A stretch of 59,705 bases of DNA from Pseudomonadales bacterium (GTDB taxonomy: Bacteria > Pseudomonadota > Gammaproteobacteria > Pseudomonadales > JAHRWD01). The notes under the pieces were generated by a model that was given only the letters and a program-made list of their open reading frames with translations, was not told the DNA's origin and made no database searches. The DNA lies in assembly GCA_016763075.1 (NCBI GenBank), contig JAESUM010000070.1, forward strand, positions 1 through 59,705, read 5' to 3'. The position numbers and the translations under genes were made by a program. Shown here piece after piece: positions 53,558 through 59,705 of this stretch (the first letter of the stretch is position 1; every line of letters starts with the position of its first letter).

Positions 53558-54272
53558 AAATACTATACCCTAGTCCTATACCTCGCTTTTCAAACTTTGT
53601 TAGCGGCCGGTACTCTGGGCGCGGTACAAAACCAGACGGATCTGAATTTACCAAATTTTCTGTATTGTTTAGTAATTCTAACGTTTGTTCTGCGTAGTCT
53701 TGCCAATCAGTCGCTACGTGCAATACCGACGATGATTTCATTCTAGGCTTTAACAATTCCAAAAACTTAGGCTGTATCAAACGCCTTTTATGATGCCGTT
53801 TTTTAGGCCATGGGTCGGGGAAATATATTTGCACTCTATCGATTGTTTGCGGTGGTATGCACTGCGTGAGCACCTCTATTACGTCGGTGTCGTAAATTCT
53901 TAAATTGGTAATATTCTTTTCTTTAATGAGCTTGAGTAGGTTCCCAATACCCGGCGGGTGAACTTCAATTCCGACAAAGTTTTTGTCGGGCTCGTTTTGA
54001 GCCATGGTTGCCAGAGAGTCGCCCATACCAAAGCCTATTTCAAAAACTATAGGTGCTTCACGGCTAAATACTGTCTGGAAATCTAACAGTCCATCTTCAA
54101 GTTCAAGACCCCATTGGGGCCATAAATCTGTGCGTGCCTGGCGCTGGGAATCGCTCATGCGGCTAGCGCGAATTACAAAACTACGAATGGTTCGGTGGTT
54201 TTTATTTTCCAAATTCTCATCTGAGTCATTCGCGCCAGCTTGTTTAGCATCTGATTTTATCGGATCGGACAT
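53517..54272 (-). CDS. trmB: tRNA (guanine-N7-)-methyltransferase TrmB
   Basis: TrmB makes m7G46 in the variable loop of tRNAs using SAM. The 251-residue protein has FEIGFGMGDSLATMA near 77-91 (motif I), VGIEVHPPGIGNLL near 97 and the diagnostic VQIYFPDPWPKKRHHKRRL near 147-165. The N-terminal 25 residues are polar and variable, as usual. thiG and thiS lie upstream on the same strand. Confidence 0.96.
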   Translation of the reverse strand: MSDPIKSDAKQAGANDSDENLENKNHRTIRSFVIRASRMSDSQRQARTDLWPQWGLELEDGLLDFQTVFSREAPIVFEIGFGMGDSLATMAQNEPDKNFVGIEVHPPGIGNLLKLIKEKNITNLRIYDTDVIEVLTQCIPPQTIDRVQIYFPDPWPKKRHHKRRLIQPKFLELLKPRMKSSSVLHVATDWQDYAEQTLELLNNTENLVNSDPSGFVPRPEYRPLTKFEKRGIGLGYSIYDLVFLLRQARSN

Positions 54273-54301
54273 AGTGAATTTAATGCGCTCTAGCTAAACG
54301 G

Positions 54302-55105
54302 TTAAAGAAACATGCCATCAATCGGTGACGAAGCACTGGCATATTGCTTCTTTGGCATACGCCCAGCAAGGTAAGCTTCGCGTCCAGCTTCTACTGCTTT
54401 TTTCATGGCGCTGGCCATTAAGATGGGGTTCTGCGCTGCGGCAATTGCGGTGTTCATGAGCACGCCATCACAACCTAGCTCCATCGCTATGGCAGCATCG
54501 GATGCGGTGCCTACTCCGGCATCAACCAAAATAGGCACAGATGCATTTTCTACAATGGTTCTAATATTGTAAGCATTTTGAATACCCAAGCCGGAACCTA
54601 TTGGCGCTGCTAGTGGCATAACTGCGACGCAGCCAATCTCTTCCAAGCGTTTTGCGATGAGCGGATCGTCACTGGTATATACCATGACATCGAACCCATC
54701 TTTCACCAAAGTTTCTGCGGCTATTAGAGTGTCGGTAATGTCAGGGTACAGGGTTTTTTTATCGCCCAATACTTCGAGTTTTACCAATTTTGCACCACCG
54801 AGTAATTCCCGCGCTAAGCGGCAGGTACGCACCGCTTCATCTGCCGTATAGCAACCGGCGGTATTGGGCAAGATGGTGTATTTATCTGGAGACAAGATAT
54901 CCAATAAATTTGGCTCACCGGGGTTTTGGCCAATATTACTGCGGCGAATCGCTACCGTCACAATTTCCGCGCCGCTAGCTTTTGTTGCTAAATCGGTTTC
55001 TTCAAAGTCCTTATATTTCCCGGTTCCAACTAATAGTCGGGAGTTAAACTCTACTCCGGCAATTCGCAAAATATCTGTGTTTTTTTCTGATATAGCTGAT
55101 GGCAT
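54302..55105 (-). CDS. thiG: Thiazole synthase ThiG
   Basis: ThiG forms the thiazole ring of thiamine from deoxyxylulose phosphate, dehydroglycine and the ThiS thiocarboxylate. The 267-residue TIM-barrel protein has [13 protein letters not shown] near 18-30, the Schiff-base Lys in [11 protein letters not shown] near 105, and [20 protein letters not shown], which is split in family descriptions as [11 protein letters not shown]. It follows thiS by 45 bases; the other thi genes are elsewhere. Confidence 0.97.
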   Translation of the reverse strand: MPSAISEKNTDILRIAGVEFNSRLLVGTGKYKDFEETDLATKASGAEIVTVAIRRSNIGQNPGEPNLLDILSPDKYTILPNTAGCYTADEAVRTCRLARELLGGAKLVKLEVLGDKKTLYPDITDTLIAAETLVKDGFDVMVYTSDDPLIAKRLEEIGCVAVMPLAAPIGSGLGIQNAYNIRTIVENASVPILVDAGVGTASDAAIAMELGCDGVLMNTAIAAAQNPILMASAMKKAVEAGREAYLAGRMPKKQYASASSPIDGMFL

Positions 55106-55150
55106 TTTTATTTCCGCGACTAAAATGTGAAGAGAGAATAGCTTAAGTGT

Positions 55151-55351
55151 TTATCCACCACCGATGGCCGCAACGACTTCGATTTGATCGGCTTCTTTTA
55201 ACATATGGTTGTTGTGTTCACTGGCTGGAATGATATCTAAATTAATCTCAACAGCGATACGTTTACCGGTTAACTCCATAAAAGAGATCAGTTCAGAAAT
55301 TGACATCGGGCCGCTTAATAATTGCGGGTCGCCATTCAATACAATGTTCAT
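55151..55351 (-). CDS. thiS: Sulfur-carrier protein ThiS
   Basis: This 66-residue beta-grasp protein ends in AAIGGG, the Gly-Gly terminus activated by ThiF and loaded with sulfur for ThiG. VNLNG-type opening (MNIVLNGDPQLL) and RIAVEINLDIIPASEH are normal for ThiS. It directly precedes thiG and overlaps no other gene. Confidence 0.95.
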   Translation of the reverse strand: MNIVLNGDPQLLSGPMSISELISFMELTGKRIAVEINLDIIPASEHNNHMLKEADQIEVVAAIGGG

Positions 55352-55368
55352 GATAGATACCTAACGGC

Positions 55369-55749
55369 TTACTTCAATTGTTTAAGTGCAGCAAAGGCAA
55401 GCACCAACCAACCTGCCAAAAAGCACAAGCCGCCTAATGGCGTAACGGCACCTAATATTTTAATGCCAGTAAAAACCAATGCGTAAAGGCTGCCGGAAAA
55501 AAGAACCGTTCCAGCGACAAACAATACTGCGGCCCACTTTAAGCCGCTAGCCTGTGGAAACTGAAAACCAATACCTGCGACCAACAACAATGCCAAGGCG
55601 TGATAAAACTGGTATTCCACCGCTGTTTGATAGGTTCCCAGCTGCGCAACACTTAGCACTGTTTTAAGCCCATGTGCGCCAAAAGCGCCAAGGCCAACGG
55701 CTATAAAAGCAAACACCGCGCCGGCGGCTAAAATAGTTTGAGGTTTCAT
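55369..55749 (-). CDS. DUF423 small membrane protein
   Basis: This 126-residue protein has four hydrophobic helices and the DUF423 (YgdD-like) pattern: GLGAFGAHGLKTVL near 20, TAVEYQFYHALALLL near 41, and GAVTPLGGLCFLAGWLVLAF near 98-117. Function is unknown. It lies 17 bases upstream of thiS, so it may be cotranscribed. A (GTTGGT)5 microsatellite begins 24 bases before its ATG. Confidence 0.93.
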   Translation of the reverse strand: MKPQTILAAGAVFAFIAVGLGAFGAHGLKTVLSVAQLGTYQTAVEYQFYHALALLLVAGIGFQFPQASGLKWAAVLFVAGTVLFSGSLYALVFTGIKILGAVTPLGGLCFLAGWLVLAFAALKQLK

Positions 55750-55773
55750 ATTTGAATAGGCTTTAAGATGCTC

Positions 55774-55803
55774 GTTGGTGTTGGTGTTGGTGTTGGTGTT
55801 GGT
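55774..55803. repeat. Hexanucleotide microsatellite (GTTGGT)5
   Basis: Five perfect copies of GTTGGT lie directly upstream of the DUF423 gene, read as ACCAAC in its 5' leader. Slippage here could change the spacing between promoter and start. Confidence 0.92.
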
Positions 55804-55862
55804 AATGCTGGTTCGTTAAGCCGCTAGCTTAAGTGAATTCATCTATTTTTAGAATCGGCAAT

Positions 55863-55910
55863 AAAAAAACCGCCAGCTCTCCGGGTTCAACGGAACAACT
55901 GACGGTTTTA
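55863..55910 (-). terminator. Intrinsic terminator of rpoH
   Basis: On the minus strand AAAACCGTCAG pairs with CTGGCGGTTTT (one G-U) around a loop of about 24 bases that can fold further (CCGTTGAACCCGG). Seven T follow. It lies 82 bases past the rpoH stop. Confidence 0.85.
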
Positions 55911-55991
55911 AATTCATCTATTAGTTGGTTGTGAAAATCAGCACAATCAACACTGCCGCTGCAAACTTCTTTACGCTTCTTTTGAACTCTA

Positions 55992-56855
55992 TTACGCTTC
56001 TAATACGAGCCGTAATTTTTTCATAGCGTTACTTTCTAATTGCCGAATACGCTCTGCAGAAACATTGTATTGTTTGGCCAGCTCATGCAACGTTTGCTTT
56101 TTATCTGACAGCCAACGTTTGGCCAGAATATCTCGACTTCGGTCATCGAGTTGCGCCAACGCATTTTTCAAATTTTTGTTGTTGTTTTCAGTCCAGTCGC
56201 TAGCTTCAATCAATAATGATGGGTCTGCTTCGGTATCTTCAAGGTAGTAAGCCGGTGCTTGGCTGATGCGCTCGTCATCGTCACCTGGGCTGCCATCAAA
56301 AGAAGCATCATAGGCACTTAAGCGGCCTTCCATTTGACGAACCACCTTGGGCTCAACACCCAAGTCTTTAGCGACCGCTTCAACTTCTGCGTTGTTAAAC
56401 CAGCCTAAGCGTTTTTTGGCGCTACGCAGGTTAAAGAACAATTTACGTTGAGCTTTAGTGGTGGCTACTTTAACAATGCGCCAATTCTTGAGAATGAACT
56501 CGTGAATTTCAGCTTTAATCCAGTGGACAGCAAACGAGACTAATCGCACGCCGATTTCAGGGTTAAAGCGCTTTACCGCTTTCATCAGGCCTACGTTACC
56601 TTCTTGGATCAGGTCAGCCTGAGACAGGCCATAGCCGTTATAGCCCCGTGCAATGTGTACTACAAAACGCAGATGCGCTAATACAAGACGACGCGCCGCG
56701 TCAACATCACCTTCGTAATAAAGCGCTTCGGCCAGCTGTTGCTCTTCCTCTCTGCTGAGCATCGAGGTTGAACCGATCGACTGAATGTACGCGTCGAGAT
56801 TGCTCCCGGGCACGATTGCGGTGATAGGTTGAAGCTGCATAGTAGACATCGTCAT
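55992..56855 (-). CDS. rpoH: RNA polymerase sigma factor RpoH (sigma-32)
   Basis: RpoH directs RNA polymerase to heat-shock promoters. The 287-residue protein has region 2 ([36 protein letters not shown]), the RpoH box ([16 protein letters not shown] near 137-152) that separates it from other sigma-70 proteins, and region 4 ([17 protein letters not shown]). The ATG at 56855 follows AAGG by six bases. A CIRCE operator overlaps the probable promoter just upstream, which would place the gene under HrcA control. ftsX lies upstream in the same direction; a terminator follows the gene. Confidence 0.97.
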   Translation of the reverse strand: MTMSTMQLQPITAIVPGSNLDAYIQSIGSTSMLSREEEQQLAEALYYEGDVDAARRLVLAHLRFVVHIARGYNGYGLSQADLIQEGNVGLMKAVKRFNPEIGVRLVSFAVHWIKAEIHEFILKNWRIVKVATTKAQRKLFFNLRSAKKRLGWFNNAEVEAVAKDLGVEPKVVRQMEGRLSAYDASFDGSPGDDDERISQAPAYYLEDTEADPSLLIEASDWTENNNKNLKNALAQLDDRSRDILAKRWLSDKKQTLHELAKQYNVSAERIRQLESNAMKKLRLVLEA

Positions 56856-56884
56856 CAATTACCTTTTTTACTCATGGGATGATT

Positions 56885-56911
56885 TTAGCACTTGTCTTAA
56901 AAGAGTGCTAA
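56885..56911. promoter_or_regulatory. CIRCE operator (HrcA site) upstream of rpoH
   Basis: TTAGCACTT, nine bases, GAGTGCTAA: 17 of the 18 arm bases match the CIRCE consensus TTAGCACTC-N9-GAGTGCTAA. It ends 29 bases before the rpoH ATG. Read on the minus strand it covers a possible promoter, with TTAGCA as -35 and TAAAAT as -10, 18 bases apart, so a bound HrcA repressor would block transcription. Confidence 0.85.
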
Positions 56912-56979
56912 CCAGCCAAAAAAGTTCCTGGATTGGGCACTTTAGATATAACCTGCGGTTACAAGCTGCCACATTACCA

Positions 56980-58017
56980 TCAATCAAAACTGTACTTACG
57001 TACCGACATCCAAGCCCCGGCTAACCCCAGCAAAACACCTAGGCTGAGCAACCCAAAGATAAAGGCAAGATCAGGCGCTACGAATTCAAAATGGCTGCCG
57101 TATAGTTCGATGAGCCGGTCGATGGGCTGGCGAATCCACAACACTGCAAATTCAACCATAACCAGCGCGGTCAACGCGCCGCCAAAACCATAATAAAACC
57201 CCGAATAGAGGAACGGTCTGCGCGCAAAAGCGGCGGTACCGCCCACCAGCTTTACAACCGAAATTTCGTCACTGCGGTTTTCGACATCCATTCGAATGGT
57301 ATTGCCGATCACTAACAACACCGCAAGCGCCAGCAAAACAGCCAGCGCCCAAACTAACCGTTGAAATAGGTCAATCACACTAAAGAGCCGCTGCACCCAA
57401 AGGATATCGAGCTGAGCTTGATCGACCACTTCAAATTGCTCTAGTTCGACAACAAGCTGCTGTAACTCAGTCAATGTTAGCTGAGCGTGCTTGGGAGTAA
57501 TGTTTACCCAAGCGGGCAGTGGGTTGCTGTCGAGCTGAATCAATACATCGGCAAACCCCGACCAACCGCTGAACTCGGTTAACGCCTCGCTGGCAGAAAT
57601 GAACTGGCATGATGCTATACGAACATCTTCACAGCGTTGTTGCGCAAACTGTTGCGCCTCAGCCTCGGGCATATCAACCTGCAAATACAGGTGAATGTTG
57701 GCTTGCTGATCAAACCCTGAACCTAAGGTTTGTGCATTTACCAACAAGCTCAGTAAAATTGCCGGTAAAGCTAGGGATACTCCAATCACCAACCAGGTCA
57801 TCACAGTTGGTAGGGGGGCATCGTAAAGCCGCTTAAAGCTTTGGCTTGCAACTTCTTTATGGGTTCTAAAATAAGCAGATACGGATTGGCGGACGCCGGC
57901 TATCCAGCTAGAAATAGTACCTGATTGTTCTGTTTGTTTGCCAATGGGCACCGCCCGGAAGGTTGCGCCTTTGGTACGGCGGCTAGCACCGCGTTTATTG
58001 GCTTTGTTGGGTTTCAC
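56980..58017 (-). CDS. ftsX: Cell-division protein FtsX
   Basis: FtsX is the membrane partner of the ATPase FtsE; the complex regulates peptidoglycan hydrolysis at the septum. The 345-residue protein has a basic N-terminal tail, TM1 near 74-93, a periplasmic loop (about 95-220) and three C-terminal helices. Family signatures are NTIRMDVENRSDEISVVKLV near 247-266 and FLYSGFYYGFGGALTALV. It follows ftsE by 28 bases in one operon; rpoH is next. Confidence 0.95.
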   Translation of the reverse strand: MKPNKANKRGASRRTKGATFRAVPIGKQTEQSGTISSWIAGVRQSVSAYFRTHKEVASQSFKRLYDAPLPTVMTWLVIGVSLALPAILLSLLVNAQTLGSGFDQQANIHLYLQVDMPEAEAQQFAQQRCEDVRIASCQFISASEALTEFSGWSGFADVLIQLDSNPLPAWVNITPKHAQLTLTELQQLVVELEQFEVVDQAQLDILWVQRLFSVIDLFQRLVWALAVLLALAVLLVIGNTIRMDVENRSDEISVVKLVGGTAAFARRPFLYSGFYYGFGGALTALVMVEFAVLWIRQPIDRLIELYGSHFEFVAPDLAFIFGLLSLGVLLGLAGAWMSVRKYSFD

Positions 58018-58045
58018 AATGCGGTGGTGATTCGTTGTTTCATCA

Positions 58046-58699
58046 TCAAACCAGTAACCGCCCGTGCTCTAGTTCAAGATTTGGATTACCCATTTTTTCA
58101 ACCAGCGCCAAATCATGCGTAGCCACCAATACGGTGGTGCCAAACTGATTAAACTGCTGGAATAACCCCATCACCTCTTCCGATAATTTTGGATCAAGAT
58201 TGCCGGTGGGTTCATCGGCCAACAATATTGTGGGTGTATTCACAATGACACGGGCTATGCCAACGCGTTGCTGCTCGCCGCCAGACAGCTCTTGCGGGTT
58301 GAGGCTTTCTTTTGAGAGCAGTGCCACGCGGTCCAAGGCTGCCTGTACTCTGCGCCTAATCTCAAGAGGCGAATAACTGGCCACACGGAGCGGCAGCGCA
58401 ACGTTTTCATAGACTGAGCGGTCAAACAGTAGCCGGTGCTCTTGAAAAACCACCCCCAAACCACGCCGATACAACGGGATTTTCCGGCCAGAGAGCTGCA
58501 GCAGCTCAACACCGTTAATTTCAATAGTCCCCGAAGAGGGGCGATCAAGCAGGCTGATCAAACGTAATAAGGTACTTTTTCCAGCACCGGAATGCCCGGT
58601 AAGAAACACCATTTGGCCCTGCTCAACCGAAAAACTGATGTTATCGAGGGCATCGTGACCATTTTGATAGCGCTTACTTACTCGATTAAACCGAATCAT
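58046..58699 (-). CDS. ftsE: Cell-division ATP-binding protein FtsE
   Basis: This is the 217-residue ABC ATPase of the FtsEX complex. The Walker A motif is GHSGAGKSTLLRL near 35-47, the Q-loop region VVFQEHRLLF near 83, the signature LSGGEQQRVGIARV near 138-151 and Walker B ILLADEPTGNLDP near 158-170, with H-loop ATHDLAL near 193. It lies between ftsY and ftsX in the conserved order. Confidence 0.97.
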   Translation of the reverse strand: MIRFNRVSKRYQNGHDALDNISFSVEQGQMVFLTGHSGAGKSTLLRLISLLDRPSSGTIEINGVELLQLSGRKIPLYRRGLGVVFQEHRLLFDRSVYENVALPLRVASYSPLEIRRRVQAALDRVALLSKESLNPQELSGGEQQRVGIARVIVNTPTILLADEPTGNLDPKLSEEVMGLFQQFNQFGTTVLVATHDLALVEKMGNPNLELEHGRLLV

Positions 58700-58738
58700 C
58701 GCAAATGATTAACCCAGTTAATCATCAAAACAAACACG

Positions 58739-59705
58739 CTAAGCCTGCCCACTGTCGCTAAACAAAGCACGGATAAAATCGTCTGCATCGAAAGGCTGTA
58801 GGTCTTCCATGGTTTCGCCCACGCCGACAAACCGAATGGGTAGCTTTAAGGCATCCGCAATAGCAAACACGATACCGCCCTTAGCCGTGCCATCGAGTTT
58901 GGTGATGGTCAAGCCGGTTACCGGCACACATTCGTTAAAGCTCTGTGCTTGATTGAGCGCATTTTGTCCAGCGCCGGCATCCAGCACCAACATCACTTCA
59001 TGGGGGGCGTTATCGTCGAGTTTTTTCATCACTCGAGTGATTTTCTTAAGCTCTTCCATCAGATTGTCTTTGGTGTGCAGCCGGCCTGCGGTATCGGCAA
59101 TCACCACATCTACTTTGCGGGCTTTGGCTGCTTCAATGGCATCATAAATGACCGATGCGCTGTCGGCCCCGGTATGCTGAGCAATGACCGGAACATCATT
59201 ACGTTCACCCCACACCTGCAATTGCTCGACGGCTGCAGCACGAAAGGTATCCCCTGCTGCCAGCAATACCGAGCAACCTTGAGATTTAAAACGGTTGGCC
59301 AGCTTGCCAATGGTGGTGGTTTTACCGGCACCATTGACGCCTATCATTAAAATTACAAAGGGCGATGACCGACCGGCTGACAGCGTAAGCGGCTCAACGC
59401 AGGGCAACAGCAACTCTTTCATTTCATGTTGCAGCGCTTGGTACAGCACTTCTGAATCCGCTAATTCTGAACGTTTAACACGGCCAGCTAGCTCGGCGAC
59501 AATTTTTTGGGTGGTGTCGATACCGACATCCGCCATGATGAGCTGATCTTCCAGCTCCTCGAGCAATGCATCATCGACGGCCTTTTTGCCCAAAAACAAA
59601 CTGCCAAGGCCTTCACCGAAGCTATCGCGGGTTCGGCCTAGCCCTGCCTTCAAACGCTGGAAGAAACCTTTTTTAGCTGGTTTTCCGGGTTCGGGTTCGG
59701 GTTCG
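58739..59705 (-). CDS. ftsY: Signal recognition particle receptor FtsY (5' end outside window)
   Basis: FtsY docks SRP-bound ribosomes at the inner membrane. The N domain (LLEELEDQLIMADVGIDTTQ) and the GTPase G domain are complete: P-loop GVNGAGKTTTIGKLA, DTFRAAAVEQL, DTAGRLHTKDNLMEEL and TKLDGTAKGG. The frame continues without a stop to the right edge. There it reads the end of the A domain as Glu-Pro repeats followed by GKPAKKGFFQRLK, encoded by GGTTCG-type DNA repeats. The start codon lies beyond the window. It is the first gene of ftsY-ftsE-ftsX. Confidence 0.97.
   Translation of the reverse strand, partial: EPEPEPGKPAKKGFFQRLKAGLGRTRDSFGEGLGSLFLGKKAVDDALLEELEDQLIMADVGIDTTQKIVAELAGRVKRSELADSEVLYQALQHEMKELLLPCVEPLTLSAGRSSPFVILMIGVNGAGKTTTIGKLANRFKSQGCSVLLAAGDTFRAAAVEQLQVWGERNDVPVIAQHTGADSASVIYDAIEAAKARKVDVVIADTAGRLHTKDNLMEELKKITRVMKKLDDNAPHEVMLVLDAGAGQNALNQAQSFNECVPVTGLTITKLDGTAKGGIVFAIADALKLPIRFVGVGETMEDLQPFDADDFIRALFSDSGQA

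Noticed and set aside
1-59705. CRISPR arrays, rRNA and tRNA genes, complete insertion sequences
   Set aside because: Reading both strands I saw no regularly spaced direct repeats of CRISPR type, no rRNA segments and no convincing tRNA cloverleaf besides the tRNA-like part of tmRNA. No transposase was recognised; the only mobile-element genes are the two integrase remnants.

Overview
The window is a chromosomal segment of a free-living gammaproteobacterium. Several gene orders match those of pseudomonads and related marine groups: smpB / ratA-rnfH / bamE / fur; lptFG divergent from pepA-holC-(unknown)-valS; yggT-yggU / metX-metW-DUF4426-rdgB-hemW; and trmB / thiG-thiS / DUF423 / rpoH / ftsX-ftsE-ftsY. 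The mixture of ketone and acyl-CoA catabolism with three c-di-GMP proteins, at roughly even base composition, would suit a marine Cellvibrionales or Spongiibacteraceae-like organism. That placement is inference; no rRNA or marker search was possible.

Layout. 1-5.1 kb: Old Yellow Enzyme, zinc alcohol dehydrogenase and a membrane PAS-GGDEF-EAL protein, all minus strand. 5.4-7.7 kb: a DNA glycosylase gene broken by one in-frame TAG, then the scar of two tandem tmRNA-targeting integrative elements, with two integrase remnants and duplicated upstream repeats. 7.7-9.5 kb: the tmRNA gene ssrA, an HTH-receiver protein and smpB. 9.6-14.1 kb: Na+ symporter, ratA-rnfH, bamE, fur and a decayed Aer-like chemoreceptor. 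14.3-23.7 kb: acyl-CoA dehydrogenase, Baeyer-Villiger monooxygenase, SDRs, glyoxalase II, tex and an esterase. 23.8-29.3 kb: a three-subunit molybdenum hydroxylase with its maturation genes, of which xdhC is frameshifted. 29.6-41 kb: valS-holC-pepA, lptFG, an RDD protein and a 7TMR-GGDEF-EAL protein. 41.3-47 kb: SDR, miaE, glycosyltransferase, a PAS-GGDEF-EAL protein with a dead GGDEF, and ubiC. 47.2-59.7 kb: the methionine, nucleotide-sanitising, thiamine, heat-shock and cell-division block, interrupted by a toxin-antitoxin pair; ftsY runs off the right edge.

How the genes work together. ssrA and smpB supply the two parts of trans-translation. LptF and LptG are the two membrane subunits of the LPS exporter. 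FtsE and FtsX form the divisome ABC complex beside the SRP receptor gene. XdhC, MocA and a MoaD-like carrier would mature the neighbouring Mo hydroxylase. The monooxygenase, esterase, dehydrogenases and acyl-CoA dehydrogenase could form a route for oxidising cyclic ketones, but no substrate can be read from sequence.

Most notable signals: a near-perfect CIRCE operator directly upstream of rpoH; reciprocal loss of catalytic motifs among the three GGDEF-EAL proteins; the double-integrase scar with helically phased decamer repeats beside ssrA; a 15-bp perfect hairpin holding the moaD start codon in its loop; and several recent-looking single-lesion pseudogenes (glycosylase, xdhC). I did not find a convincing wholly new multi-gene system.
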